From assembly GCF_007625155.1 (NCBI RefSeq), contig NZ_VMNK01000012.1, forward strand, positions 1 to 64,000: 64,000 bases of DNA. The letters are read 5' to 3'. Of this stretch, positions 44,832 through 53,652 are shown piece after piece (position 1 is the first letter of the stretch; every line of letters starts with the position of its first letter). The translations under genes were made by a program, and so were the position numbers. A model generated the notes under the pieces. The model ran no database searches and was not told the origin of the DNA. It saw only the letters and a list, made by a program, of their open reading frames with translations. The stretch is from Denitromonas halophila. GTDB taxonomy: Bacteria; Pseudomonadota; Gammaproteobacteria; Burkholderiales; Rhodocyclaceae.

Positions 44832-45431
44832 TTATTCGCCCTGACGCCAGGCGAGCATGCGCTCGACGTAGCGGGCGATGATGTCGATTTCGAGATTGAC
44901 CCGCGCGCCCGGCGCCAGCTGCTTGAGCGTGGTGACCTCGACGGTGTGGGGAATCAGGTTGATCGAAAAATCGGTGCCAGTGACCGCATTGACGGTCAGG
45001 CTCACGCCATTGATGGTGATCGAGCCCTTGCGTGCGATATAGCCGGCCAGATCGTGCGGCGCGCGGATCACCAGCGCGTGGCTTTCGCCCACCGGTTCGA
45101 ACTTGACGACCTCGCCCACGCCATCGACATGACCGGTAACGATATGCCCGCCCAGCCGGTCGTCGGCGCGCAGGGCCTTTTCCAGATTCACTTCCTGGCC
45201 GGCGGTGTCGAGGCCAACGGTGCAGTTGAGCGTCTCGCGCGAGACGTCGAATTGCGCACGGCTGCCCTCCATGCCGACGACGGTCAGGCACACGCCATTG
45301 TTGGCAATGCTGTCGCCGATGGCCACGTCGTCGAGGCCGAGCGTGCCGGTATCGACGCTGAGGCGCACGCCGTCTTCGAGGAGGGTGATCGACTGGATTC
45401 GGCCGGTTGCGGCCACGATGCCGGAGAACAT
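44832..45431 (-). CDS. ribE: Riboflavin synthase alpha subunit
   Basis: Protein of 199 residues. [15 protein letters not shown] is the canonical start, chosen over the longer frame beginning at 45461. Two similar lumazine-binding halves are visible: [14 protein letters not shown] with [11 protein letters not shown] in the first, and [16 protein letters not shown] with [13 protein letters not shown] in the second. It dismutates two lumazines into riboflavin. No FMN riboswitch is seen upstream; instead repeat copy C begins 34 bp away. Confidence 0.95.
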   Translation of the reverse strand: MFSGIVAATGRIQSITLLEDGVRLSVDTGTLGLDDVAIGDSIANNGVCLTVVGMEGSRAQFDVSRETLNCTVGLDTAGQEVNLEKALRADDRLGGHIVTGHVDGVGEVVKFEPVGESHALVIRAPHDLAGYIARKGSITINGVSLTVNAVTGTDFSINLIPHTVEVTTLKQLAPGARVNLEIDIIARYVERMLAWRQGE

Positions 45432-45464
45432 GAGGTTTGCGCTGCGCTTAAAACGTTGCATTTT

Positions 45465-45703
45465 AACCTAGAAACGGCAGTTGACCGCTTGTGCTCCGGG
45501 GGTAACACCTTGCCTATGCGAGGGACTTACGGTATCGACAGCGATCACGAGGCCGGCGAGAACGCTGCGCATCCGATTGCACGTCTGGCGGGTCGCCTGA
45601 CTGCGTTGCTTCTCCTTGCAAGGTGCAGCTTGCGCGTCGTCGCGCCTTGCCAGACAACCCGCCAGACGCACACTCAGCTGCGCTCAGCCACCGTTTCCAG
45701 GTT
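45465..45703. repeat. Dispersed palindromic repeat, copy C (long, divergent)
   Basis: A 239-bp element with ends AACCTAGAAACGGCAGTTGAC and, in reverse complement, AACCTGGAAACGGTGGCTGAG. The first 30 bases and the whole inner block match copy B; the left arm is otherwise diverged. The inner palindrome (45582-45668) is better conserved here than in B. It sits between ribE and a VOC gene. Confidence 0.82.
45582..45668. repeat. Inner palindromic segment in copy C
   Basis: A perfect 12-bp inverted repeat, CGTCTGGCGGGT (45582-45593) and ACCCGCCAGACG (45657-45668), encloses a 63-bp core. The core includes GTCGTCGCGCCTTGCCAGAC-like sequence found also in copy B. Confidence 0.75.
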
Positions 45704-45762
45704 TGCGATTCTGGCACCGCCGCGCCGGCGGCGTTGCCGGCGGTGCCAAACGGCTGCGCGTG

Positions 45763-46131
45763 TCAGTTGGGCGAATGCAGCCCAACCCGGTTGCCCTCGC
45801 TGTCGATAAACAGCGCCATGTAGCCTATCTCCGGGGTGATCGGCGTCTTGGGCAGCGAGATGCTGCCACCAGCGGCGCCTACCCGGTCGAGAATGGCGCT
45901 CAGATCGTCGCCGCCGTTCAGGTACACCACCGTGCCCTGCGCGGTCGGGGTCAGGTCGGCGTGCTTGAACAGGCTGCCGCCGACCGCGCCGTCGGCATAC
46001 GGCAGCACGGCCACTTCACCGCCGCACATGGGCGAAGCGTTCAGGGGCGTGTCGAGGATGGCGCCGTAGAATTGGCAGGCGCGGGGCATGTCGGATACCG
46101 GGATTTCGAACCAGTTGATGGCGTTTTTCAT
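45763..46131 (-). CDS. VOC/glyoxalase-fold protein
   Basis: Protein of 122 residues. [22 protein letters not shown] is the VOC family start, [23 protein letters not shown] the middle, and [18 protein letters not shown] the last metal-binding strand. It is related to bleomycin-resistance-type or glyoxalase-like proteins; no substrate is assigned. It is divergent from a WYL regulator, with a palindromic operator candidate between them. Confidence 0.9.
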   Translation of the reverse strand: MKNAINWFEIPVSDMPRACQFYGAILDTPLNASPMCGGEVAVLPYADGAVGGSLFKHADLTPTAQGTVVYLNGGDDLSAILDRVGAAGGSISLPKTPITPEIGYMALFIDSEGNRVGLHSPN

Positions 46132-46177
46132 GAGAATTCTCCGTGAGTTGAAAGTGCCCGGCCAGTATCGCGAGGCT

Positions 46178-46201
46178 CTCCTGACAGCCTGGTGTCAGGA
46201 G
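46178..46201. promoter_or_regulatory. Palindromic operator candidate
   Basis: CTCCTGACA (46178-46186) and TGTCAGGAG (46193-46201) are a perfect 9-bp inverted repeat with a 6-base spacer in the 108-bp gap between the VOC gene and the WYL regulator. The position and symmetry suit a dimeric regulator controlling both genes. Confidence 0.55.
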
Positions 46202-46239
46202 CCCTCCGGCACGATGGGGCACTTCAAAGGAGTGAGTTG

Positions 46240-46917
46240 ATGCGACGTGCTGACCGACTGTTCCGGATCGTGACCCTGCTCGGCGGGGCGCGGGTGATGA
46301 CTGCCCGCCAACTGGCCGAGCTGCTCGAAGTGTCGGAGCGCACCATCTACCGCGATGTGGCCGACCTGATCGGCTCGGGCACGCCCATCGATGGCGAGGC
46401 TGGCGTGGGCTATCGCCTGCGGCGTGAGTACCGATTGCCGCCGTTGCATTTCTCGGAAGACGAACTGTCGGCGCTGGCGGTCGGCCTGCGCATGGTTGGC
46501 GGCTGGGCCGACCCCGCGCTCGGGCGAGCCGCTGAACTGGCGCTGGCGCGTATCGACGCGGTTATGCCGGCGGCCCGGCGCAGTCTGCGCGATGCACCGG
46601 TGATTGTGCCCGGCTTCCATGTCTCGCCCGCCATGGTGGCACCGCTGGCCAGCTTGCGTCAGGCGATGGCCAGCGCGCACAAAGTGCGTGTCGCCTATGT
46701 GCGGGCCGACGGCGAAGCCTCGCAACGTGTGCTGTGGCCGCTCGGGCTGATCTTCTGGGGCAGCAGCTGGACGCTGGGAGCGTGGTGTGAGCTGCGCGAT
46801 GACTTCCGCAGCTTCCGGCTCGACCGCATTGGCGAGATCGCGATTCTGCCCGAGCGCTTCGACGCCTCGCGCGGGCGGCGCCTGCAAGACTATATTGACG
46901 CGGTCAGATGTGACTGA
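46240..46917 (+). CDS. YafY-type HTH-WYL transcriptional regulator
   Basis: Protein of 225 residues. The N-terminal winged helix (MRRADRLFRIVTLLGGARVM, then LAELLEVSERTIYRDVADLI) and C-terminal WYL domain (KVRVAYVRADGEASQRVLWPLGLIFWGSSWTLGAWCELRDDFRSFRLDRI) match the YafY family. A strong AAGGAG site precedes ATG 46240. WYL domains bind ligands or nucleic acid. The divergent VOC gene is the probable target. The AraC-type gene follows 3 bp downstream and is likely co-transcribed. Confidence 0.9.
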   Translation: MRRADRLFRIVTLLGGARVMTARQLAELLEVSERTIYRDVADLIGSGTPIDGEAGVGYRLRREYRLPPLHFSEDELSALAVGLRMVGGWADPALGRAAELALARIDAVMPAARRSLRDAPVIVPGFHVSPAMVAPLASLRQAMASAHKVRVAYVRADGEASQRVLWPLGLIFWGSSWTLGAWCELRDDFRSFRLDRIGEIAILPERFDASRGRRLQDYIDAVRCD

Positions 46918-46920
46918 GGC

Positions 46921-47748
46921 ATGCCGATGAGTCAAGACAGTGAAGCCGCGCCGCCGCCGGCGTGTGCCGGGCGCGCGGGCTTGGGCGGGACGCTGGAATT
47001 GCGGGTGCGGCGCGAGCAGTACATTGCCGATGTGCCTTTCCCCGACCCGTGCGTGATCCTGGTCACCCGGGGTCACAAGACCCTGACGGTGGGCGATCAA
47101 CAGCGCGGTGCCGGTCCTGGTGAATTGCTGTTCATCAACGCCGGGGTGACAGCCGAGATGCGCAATACGCCTGACGCCGATGGCATCTATGCGGCCACCT
47201 GTGTGGCCGTGGCGCCGGACCTGGTGCGTGCGCATGCCGCCGCGCGCAAAACATTGCCCGGATCGCCGTGGCAGGCGCTGGTGCATGCCGCTGCCCAATC
47301 GACGCTGGCCGACGTGGTGCGTCACGCGGCGGCCGGCATGCTGGGTGGGCCGACGGTGTCCGACCGGCTCATCCGCCACCGACTCGAAGAGTTGCTGATC
47401 GCTCTCGATGATCTGGGCTGCTGGTGCCGGATCAGCACCGTGGCGACGGTGGCCGAGCGCGTGCGTGCCTTGCTTGCCGGCGATCCGGCCGCCAACTGGA
47501 CCGCCGCCGCGGTGGCGCAACGCCTGCACATGAGCGAGGCCAGCCTGCGACGGGCGTTGCGCAGCGAGGCCAGCGGGTTCCGCGCCGTGCTTGACGATGT
47601 GCGCATGTCCACCGGACTGGCACTGATCCAGGGCAGCGCGATGAGCCTGCAACAGATCGCCAGTGAGTGCGGCTATGTCTCACCGTCGCGTTTCGCCGCG
47701 CGTTTTCGACAGCGCTTCGGCGTCACCCCGTCGAGCTTGCGACGCTGA
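46921..47748 (+). CDS. AraC family transcriptional regulator
   Basis: Protein of 275 residues. The C terminus has the two helix-turn-helix units (AAAVAQRLHMSEASLRRALRSEASGF and LQQIASECGYVSPSRFAARFRQRFGVTPSSLRR). The N-terminal part is a cupin-like sensing domain (VILVTRGHKTLTVGDQQ, GELLFINAGVTAEMRNT). The stop lies 93 bp before the PEBP gene. The effector is unknown. Confidence 0.9.
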   Translation: MPMSQDSEAAPPPACAGRAGLGGTLELRVRREQYIADVPFPDPCVILVTRGHKTLTVGDQQRGAGPGELLFINAGVTAEMRNTPDADGIYAATCVAVAPDLVRAHAAARKTLPGSPWQALVHAAAQSTLADVVRHAAAGMLGGPTVSDRLIRHRLEELLIALDDLGCWCRISTVATVAERVRALLAGDPAANWTAAAVAQRLHMSEASLRRALRSEASGFRAVLDDVRMSTGLALIQGSAMSLQQIASECGYVSPSRFAARFRQRFGVTPSSLRR

Positions 47749-47841
47749 TCGGTTCTGCACAGTATCTGGCGGTTTGCGTGCAGCCGCGTGGTGGCGCATT
47801 GGCTAATATGCAAGTGTTCTTCAACGCATGGGAGTCGATGC

Positions 47842-48402
47842 ATGTTCGCGAATACATGGAAAGCCGGAGTTTTCGGCGCCTGCGCGCTGGCCGCCAGCGC
47901 CACGGTATGGGCCGAAGGCTTCACCCTTGGCAGCCCGACGGTTGGCGACGGCCAGCGCATGGCAGAGCAGCAGGTGTTCAATGGCTTTGGCTGTGCGGGT
48001 GGCAATGTGTCGCCCGCGCTCGTCTGGCGCAATCCGCCCGAGGGCACGCAGAGCTATGCGCTCACGGTGTACGACCCCGACGCGCCAACCGGCAGCGGCT
48101 GGTGGCACTGGGTGGTGGTCAATCTCCCCGCGCAGACGACGGGCCTGGCCGCCGGTGCGGGCAACCCGCAAGGTGTCTTGCCGGCGGGTGCGCGACAGAT
48201 CGGTACCGATTTTGGTGTGCCGGGCTACGGCGGACCGTGCCCGCCGCAGGGGCACGGCGTCCATCGCTACGTCTTTACGGTGCATGCCTTGAAAACCCCG
48301 CATCTGGATTTGCCGGCCAATGCCACGGCGGCGCTGGCGGGCTTCATGATACGCGCCAACAGCCTGGGCTCGGCGAGCCTGACGGCGACGTATTCGCGGT
48401 AG
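47842..48402 (+). CDS. YbhB/YbcL-family PEBP-like protein, exported
   Basis: Protein of 186 residues with a signal peptide (MFANTWKAGVFGACALAASA). GNVSPALVWRNPPEGTQSYAL, YDPDAPTGSGWWHWVVVNLP and PCPPQGHGVHRYVFTVHAL are the phosphatidylethanolamine-binding-protein signature. ATG 47842 is chosen because it opens with the signal. Periplasmic location is inferred; the ligand is unknown. It is convergent with dsbD. Confidence 0.88.
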   Translation: MFANTWKAGVFGACALAASATVWAEGFTLGSPTVGDGQRMAEQQVFNGFGCAGGNVSPALVWRNPPEGTQSYALTVYDPDAPTGSGWWHWVVVNLPAQTTGLAAGAGNPQGVLPAGARQIGTDFGVPGYGGPCPPQGHGVHRYVFTVHALKTPHLDLPANATAALAGFMIRANSLGSASLTATYSR

Positions 48403-48457
48403 GGACGCGCGACGTGGTGTAGGGCCGGTTCCAGCCGGCCGCGGCGCGACACCAACC

Positions 48458-50311
48458 TTATCGATTCAAGACCGCATCAAGCTGGCCGGTGAAATCGTCC
48501 GCCGGCATGAAGCCGACCACGCGCTGACCGGCGATCTCGCTGCCGCCGGGGGTGAAGAAGATCATCCCTGGCGGGCCGAACAGGCCGAAGCGCTTGAGCA
48601 GGGCCTGGTCGTCGGCGGTGTTGGCGGTGACGTCGGCCTTGAGCAACAGCATCTGGCTCATGCGTGTCTGCACGGTCGGGTCGCTGAACGTGAAGCGCTC
48701 CATCTCCTTGCATGAAACACACCAGTCAGCATAGAAGTCGAGCATTACCGGCCGGGTGCTGGTGGCAATGCGCGCGTCCAGCTCGGCCACCGAGCGCACT
48801 TTCTCGAACTGCGGCGCGCTCGTGGCGGCTACGGCCTGACCGCCGCGTAGCGCGGCCAGCGGCTGGAGCGGATCGCGCGAGCCGGCCAGCGCGCCGATCA
48901 GCATGGCGGCGCCGGCAAGCAGCGCGATGACCCCCACGCCTTTCCAGAAGCGACGCCAGCTGTGCGCGTTGGGCGGTAGCGGATCGAGTGCATGCAGGAA
49001 GATGCCGGAGAACACCAGCAGGGCCCCCCAACCGAGCATGGGCACCACGGCCGGCACCACCGGCGAGATCATCCACACCGCCAGCGCCAGCAGCATCATG
49101 CCGAAGGCTTTCTTGACCCCTTCCATCCACGGCCCGGCCTTGGGCAGCACCGAGCGTGCGGCGACGCCGACAGCGATCAGCGGCGCGCCCATGCCCAGCG
49201 CCATGACGAACAGCGCCACGCCGCCGAGCACCGCGTCGCCGGTCTGCGCGATATAGAGCAGCGCGCCGGCCAGCGGGGCGGCCACGCAGGGGCCGACGAT
49301 CAGTGCCGAGAGCACGCCCATGATCACCACGCCACCGAGCGAGCCGCCTTTTTCGTGGCTGGCGGTGTCGGACAATCGGCTTTGCAGGGCGGTGGGCAGT
49401 TGCAACTCGTAAAAGCCGAACATCGACAGTGACAGCACCACGAAAACCAGTGCGAAGCTGCCCAGTACCCAGGCGTTCTGCAGGGCGGCCGAGAGCAGTG
49501 TGCCCGAGATGCCCGCCGCCACGCCCGCCAGCGCGTAGGTGACGGCCATGCCCAGCACATAGGCGAGCGACAGCACCAGGGCGCGGGTCTTGGTGATCTT
49601 GTGGCCGTGGCCGACGATGATGCCGGAGAGGATCGGGATCATCGGGAAGGTGCAGGGCGTGAAGGCCAGCAGCAGCCCGAAGCCGAAGAAGGAAACGAGA
49701 ATCAGCGGCACGCTGGCGCCGGTGAACAGGCGGGCGATGCGGCCGGATTCGTCACCGCCGCCGGTCGTCGATACGCTGGCGACTGGCGCGGCGATGGCGG
49801 CAGCGGCCGGCGTGTCCATGGCCGGCGCGGGCGTTTTGCCACCGATGCCAAGCTTTTGCAACCAGCCGCCGGTGGCGGTGGGGGCGACCGTCTTGGTGAG
49901 GTCGACGGTCAGTGTCTGCGGGGTGGGCGGATAGCACACGCCGATGTCGGCGCAGCCCTGGCTGATGACGGTCAGCTCGAACTGACGGACGTCGGCCGGC
50001 GCCGTCACCGGCAGGGTGAAGATCAGCTCGTCGCGATAGGTTTCTACTTCGCCGAAGAACTCGTCGTTTTTCTTCTTGCCCGGCGGCAGGGCCGGGGTGC
50101 CGACCACCACGGATTCGGGCTCGGTGCGGAACTGGAACTTGTCCTTGTACAGATAGTAGCCATCGACGATCTCGAAGCGCACTTCGAGCTGGTCGGGGGC
50201 GAGCGTGCCGACGCTGGCGCGGTAGGCCTGTTCGGGCGGGAGGAGTTCTTGCGCCTGCGCGGGGCCGAGCAGGCCGAGCAGCAGCAGGAGCGGGGCGAGG
50301 AGGCGGATCAT
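48458..50311 (-). CDS. dsbD: Thiol:disulfide interchange protein DsbD
   Basis: Protein of 617 residues. It has a signal peptide (MIRLLAPLLLLLGLLG), an N-terminal periplasmic domain with a cysteine pair (SQGCADIGVCYPP), about eight transmembrane helices with cysteines (FTPCTFPMIP, GPCVAAPLA), and a C-terminal thioredoxin-like domain (DFYADWCVSCKEMERF). It passes electrons from cytoplasmic thioredoxin to periplasmic DsbC and cytochrome maturation proteins. The cutA gene lies 7 bp upstream, an order common in proteobacteria. Confidence 0.95.
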   Translation of the reverse strand: MIRLLAPLLLLLGLLGPAQAQELLPPEQAYRASVGTLAPDQLEVRFEIVDGYYLYKDKFQFRTEPESVVVGTPALPPGKKKNDEFFGEVETYRDELIFTLPVTAPADVRQFELTVISQGCADIGVCYPPTPQTLTVDLTKTVAPTATGGWLQKLGIGGKTPAPAMDTPAAAAIAAPVASVSTTGGGDESGRIARLFTGASVPLILVSFFGFGLLLAFTPCTFPMIPILSGIIVGHGHKITKTRALVLSLAYVLGMAVTYALAGVAAGISGTLLSAALQNAWVLGSFALVFVVLSLSMFGFYELQLPTALQSRLSDTASHEKGGSLGGVVIMGVLSALIVGPCVAAPLAGALLYIAQTGDAVLGGVALFVMALGMGAPLIAVGVAARSVLPKAGPWMEGVKKAFGMMLLALAVWMISPVVPAVVPMLGWGALLVFSGIFLHALDPLPPNAHSWRRFWKGVGVIALLAGAAMLIGALAGSRDPLQPLAALRGGQAVAATSAPQFEKVRSVAELDARIATSTRPVMLDFYADWCVSCKEMERFTFSDPTVQTRMSQMLLLKADVTANTADDQALLKRFGLFGPPGMIFFTPGGSEIAGQRVVGFMPADDFTGQLDAVLNR

Positions 50312-50318
50312 GTGAGGG

Positions 50319-50648
50319 TCAGGCGTCCGGGGTGGTTTCAGTGCGTACCCAGTCGAGGTAGCCGGGCAGGCCGTGCGTAACAGGGACTGCAACGATTTCA
50401 GGAAGTTCATATGGATGCTGCGCACGGATCGCCGCCTCGAGCGCGTCATAGCGCCCGGCGGTGGTTTTGATGAGCAGCGGCACCTCGGTGGCGGTCTCGA
50501 TCGCGCCCTCCCAGCGATACACCGAGCTGGCCGGGGCGAGCACGTTAACGCAGGCGGCCAGTCGTGCCTCGATCAGGTGGGCGGCCAGCGCGTGGGCGCT
50601 GTCGGCGTCGGGCAGATTGGTGAGTACCAGCAATACGGGGGCGGTCAT
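50319..50648 (-). CDS. cutA: Divalent-cation tolerance protein CutA
   Basis: Protein of 109 residues. VLLVLTNLPDADSAHALAAHL, ACVNVLAPASSVYRWEGAIE and VPLLIKTTAGRYDALEAAIRAQHPYELPEIVAVPV are the CutA1 landmarks. It forms trimers and binds copper-type cations. ATG 50648 is 7 bp after the ABC permease stop; dsbD follows 7 bp later. Confidence 0.94.
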   Translation of the reverse strand: MTAPVLLVLTNLPDADSAHALAAHLIEARLAACVNVLAPASSVYRWEGAIETATEVPLLIKTTAGRYDALEAAIRAQHPYELPEIVAVPVTHGLPGYLDWVRTETTPDA

Positions 50649-50655
50649 AGCAACC

Positions 50656-51447
50656 TCATTTGAGCAGGCGGCGACGGGTGAGTGACACCGCCAGCCAGAA
50701 GCCGACGGCGGCATAGGCGGCCATCACCGCCAGATGCGGCAGTACGGCCGTGGGCAACTCACCGAGCATCAGCGGCCGGGCGATGGCGATGGCGTGGGCC
50801 AGTGGCAGCATCTGCGCGCCAATCTGCAGCGCGGCGGGGAGCTGGTCGAGCGGAAAGAACACGCCCGAGAGCAGCGCCATCGGCGTGATGAACAGGGTGA
50901 AGTAGTACATGAAAAAGTCGTAGTTCGGCGCCAGCGCGGTGACCACCAGCCCCATGGCGGCGAAGGTCAGGCCGATCAGGAAGATCAGCGGCACTACGCC
51001 GAGCGTCAGCGCGCTGCTGGTGAAGCCGAACAGCGTTACCACCAGCAAAATGGCGGTGCCCGACAGCGCCGCCTTGCTGGCTGCCCACACCATTTCGGCC
51101 AGCACGATGTCGTCCAGCGCCAGCGGGGTGTTCATCAGACCCTCCCAGGTGCGCTGCACATGCATGCGCGAGAAGGCGGAGTAGAGCGTTTCGAAACTGG
51201 CGGTGTTCATGCACGAAAAGCACACCATGCCGGCGGCCAGAAAGTGCACATAGGGCACGCCATCGACCGTCTTGACCAGTGCGCCGAGGCCGTAGCCCAG
51301 GCCGAGCAGGTAGATCATCGGGTCGGCCAGATTGCCCAGCAGCGACGGCAACGCGAGCTTGCGCCACACGCGAAAATTGCGCGACCACACCGACGCAAAG
51401 CGCCAGGACAGGCAAGGCAATCGGAAGTGGGCGGCAGGGGCAGACAT
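50656..51447 (-). CDS. NodJ-type ABC transporter permease
   Basis: Protein of 263 residues with about six transmembrane helices. LGNLADPMIYLLGLGYGLGALV, MNTASFETLYSAFSRM and a C-terminal GEL-like PLMLGELP region resemble the ABC-2 (NodJ/daunorubicin) permease family. The matching ATP-binding gene (53653-54597) lies 2.2 kb away with three other genes between. In most relatives the two are adjacent. The substrate is unknown. Confidence 0.85.
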   Translation of the reverse strand: MSAPAAHFRLPCLSWRFASVWSRNFRVWRKLALPSLLGNLADPMIYLLGLGYGLGALVKTVDGVPYVHFLAAGMVCFSCMNTASFETLYSAFSRMHVQRTWEGLMNTPLALDDIVLAEMVWAASKAALSGTAILLVVTLFGFTSSALTLGVVPLIFLIGLTFAAMGLVVTALAPNYDFFMYYFTLFITPMALLSGVFFPLDQLPAALQIGAQMLPLAHAIAIARPLMLGELPTAVLPHLAVMAAYAAVGFWLAVSLTRRRLLK

Positions 51448-51477
51448 GATCCGGCGGTCGGCGGGAGACGGGCTGAT

Positions 51478-51483
51478 TATAAT
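51478..51483 (+). promoter_or_regulatory. Candidate -10 element of queF
   Basis: A perfect TATAAT lies 24 bp before the queF start. A convincing -35 at 17-bp spacing is not obvious, and no preQ1 riboswitch structure was recognised in the short leader. Confidence 0.25.
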
Positions 51484-51507
51484 CGCCCTGTGTTGATTGC
51501 CCTTGAG

Positions 51508-52365
51508 ATGGCTCAGACCTTGATGACTGATACGCCCACCCCCCACGGCGCCGAAGCCTCGCCGCTCGGCCGCAGCACCGCCTACCGCAACACCTACGCG
51601 CCGGAGCTGCTGTTTCCGGTCGATCGCGCGCCCAAGCGGGCCGAGATCGGCGTGGGCGAGACGCTGCCCTTTCATGGCGAGGACCTGTGGAACGCCTATG
51701 AGCTGTCGTGGCTGAATGCGCGCGGCAAGCCGGTGGTGGCGATGGGCGAGTTTCGGGTACCTGCGGTGTCGCCGTGCTTGATCGAATCCAAGTCGCTCAA
51801 GCTGTATCTGAATTCGTTCAACGCCAGCCGCTTCGACGACATGGCCGAGGTCGAGGCGGTCATTGCGCGCGATTTGAGCGCGGCCGCCGGCGCGCCGGTG
51901 TCGGTGGCACTGCAGTCGCTGCATGTGGCGTCTCGTCAGGTGACCAGCCTGCCCGGCACGCTGATTGACGATCTGGAGGTGGATATCGTCGACTATCACC
52001 CCGCACCGTCGCTGCTCGGCGCGGACGCGGGTGCCGCGCCGGTGTCCGAAACCCTGGTGTCGCATCTGCTCAAGTCGAATTGCCTGGTTACCGGCCAGCC
52101 CGACTGGGCGACGGTGTATGTGAACTACACTGGTGCGCCTATCGACCGCGCCGGCCTGCTGCGTTACATCGTGTCCTTCCGCGAGCACAACGAGTTTCAT
52201 GAGCAGTGTGTCGAACGCATGTTTTGCGATCTGATGGCGCGCTGCGGGCCGAGCCGGCTCGAGGTGTGGGCACGCTACACCCGCCGCGGCGGGCTGGACA
52301 TCAACCCGTGGCGCAGCAGCGTGGCGGGCGCGCCGCCGCTCAACCAGGGCGATCCGCGCCAATAG
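51508..52365 (+). CDS. queF: NADPH-dependent 7-cyano-7-deazaguanine reductase
   Basis: Protein of 285 residues, the long YqfB/QueF form with two T-fold halves. The catalytic cysteine is in SPCLIESKSLKLYLNSF, and SNCLVTGQPDW and FREHNEFHEQCVERMF are the other signatures. It reduces preQ0 to preQ1 in queuosine synthesis. ATG 51508 and 51523 are both possible; the ribosome-binding sites are weak. It is flanked on both sides by minus-strand transport genes. Confidence 0.95.
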   Translation: MAQTLMTDTPTPHGAEASPLGRSTAYRNTYAPELLFPVDRAPKRAEIGVGETLPFHGEDLWNAYELSWLNARGKPVVAMGEFRVPAVSPCLIESKSLKLYLNSFNASRFDDMAEVEAVIARDLSAAAGAPVSVALQSLHVASRQVTSLPGTLIDDLEVDIVDYHPAPSLLGADAGAAPVSETLVSHLLKSNCLVTGQPDWATVYVNYTGAPIDRAGLLRYIVSFREHNEFHEQCVERMFCDLMARCGPSRLEVWARYTRRGGLDINPWRSSVAGAPPLNQGDPRQ

Positions 52366-52428
52366 GGCGGGTCAACGTTTTTCCTTGCCGCCCGTTGAGG
52401 GGGCATGGCCTTTGAAAGGATGAACCGT

Positions 52429-52995
52429 ATGAAGCTCAAGCGATGCTTGCAGGGAATGGCCGTGGCGGGGCTGAGTGCGTTGCTGGCGCTGCCCGCGCCC
52501 GTGCTGGCGGATCCGCCCTCTCACGCCCCCGCCCACGGCTGGCGCAAGAAGCATGACCCCGACTACATCGGCTACACCGGCCGCAAGTGGACGCGCGACT
52601 ACGGCATTCTCGAGGGCCGCTGCAGTACCGAGGCGGTGGGTGCGGTGCTCGGCGGCGTGGTCGGCGGCGCCATCGGATCGACTATTGGTCGAGGCGATGG
52701 CCAGCGCATTGCCATCGTGCTGGGCACCGTGATCGGCTCGGTGGTCGGCGCCAGCGCGGCGCGCGAACTGGGCGATGTGGACCGCGCCTGCCTGGGCCAT
52801 GCGCTGGAACTGAGCGCCGACCGGCATCGGGTGCGCTGGCACAATCCGGACACCGGGGTCGATTACCTGCTCAGCCCGGTGCGTAGCCTCAAGCGCGACG
52901 GGCAGCCGTGCCGCGAGTTCGATCTCACCGCGGCGGGCAAGACGCATCGGCGCCTGGCTTGCGCGCAGGGCGATGGCCGTTGGCAGATGCGTTGA
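52429..52995 (+). CDS. Glycine-zipper outer-membrane/surface-antigen-like protein
   Basis: Protein of 188 residues. A signal peptide (MKLKRCLQGMAVAGLSALLA) precedes a mature part with a glycine-zipper (VLGGVVGGAIGSTIGRGDG and VLGTVIGSVVGASAA). The C-terminal region ending CREFDLTAAGKTHRRLACAQ resembles the RT0821/Lpp0805 surface-antigen family. Start ATG 52429 has an AAGGATG ribosome-binding site; ATG 52405 and 52420 also exist. Envelope location is inferred. Confidence 0.78.
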   Translation: MKLKRCLQGMAVAGLSALLALPAPVLADPPSHAPAHGWRKKHDPDYIGYTGRKWTRDYGILEGRCSTEAVGAVLGGVVGGAIGSTIGRGDGQRIAIVLGTVIGSVVGASAARELGDVDRACLGHALELSADRHRVRWHNPDTGVDYLLSPVRSLKRDGQPCREFDLTAAGKTHRRLACAQGDGRWQMR

Positions 52996-53004
52996 GCCCC
53001 GCGC

Positions 53005-53640
53005 TCAGCGGCCGGCGCGCGGGCTGCCGTCGCTGTTGACGCCGGCGGTGAGCACAAAGCGCATGGCCGCCTCGCGCGACATGTCGATCGGGGTCAGCTG
53101 CTCCGTTGGCACCAGCAGGGTGTAGCCGCCGATCTGGTAGCTCATCGGGAAATACACCGCCACTTCGCCCTCTCCGCCGATGCCGTCTGGCAGGCCGGTG
53201 AAATCGCTGCGCATGACGAAACCGATGAGGCGCACCGAGCTGCCCGGCAGCGTGAAGGCGACCACCTTGAGCTCATTGGTGGTGTCTTCCTTGGTGGCGA
53301 GGGCGAAGAAATCGCGAAAGGCGGAGTAGATCGACTTGACCATCGGCACCGCCAGCACCGCGTCCTCCAGGCGATGAAAGACCGCCCGGAACACCCACGC
53401 CCGCATCAGCAGGCCGACCGCCAGGATCACCCCCAGCCCGATCACGACGCCGGCGCCGGGGATCTGCAACACCTCGCCGGTCTCGGAGTCGCGCAGTGAT
53501 TCGGGCAGGAGCGCGAGCAGGGTGTCGCCGAAGATGGTTTCGGCGGTGTTGAAGATCCAGGCCAGCAGGTACAGCGTGGCGGCAATGGGGACGACGGCGA
53601 GCAGGCCGCTGGCGAAGATCTTGCCGAGGGTTTTCATCAT
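53005..53640 (-). CDS. DUF502 inner-membrane protein
   Basis: Protein of 211 residues with two N-terminal membrane helices (FASGLLAVVPIAATLYLLAWIF and VVIGLGVILAVGLL). The C-terminal soluble part holds VFRAVFHRLEDAVLAVPMVKSIYSAFRDF, and VRLIGFVMRSDF, the DUF502 signature. Its role is unknown. It lies between queF's neighbour and the NodI-like ATPase, in the same strand as both transporter parts. Confidence 0.9.
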   Translation of the reverse strand: MMKTLGKIFASGLLAVVPIAATLYLLAWIFNTAETIFGDTLLALLPESLRDSETGEVLQIPGAGVVIGLGVILAVGLLMRAWVFRAVFHRLEDAVLAVPMVKSIYSAFRDFFALATKEDTTNELKVVAFTLPGSSVRLIGFVMRSDFTGLPDGIGGEGEVAVYFPMSYQIGGYTLLVPTEQLTPIDMSREAAMRFVLTAGVNSDGSPRAGR

Positions 53641-53652
53641 GCCGGTCTCCGT

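Noticed and set aside
45432-45762. FMN riboswitch upstream of ribE
   Set aside because: The region is mostly repeat copy C and lacks the conserved FMN-element segments.
48403-48457. GGCCGG...CCGGCC hairpin between the PEBP and dsbD genes
   Set aside because: Short stem without a T run; not convincing as a terminator.
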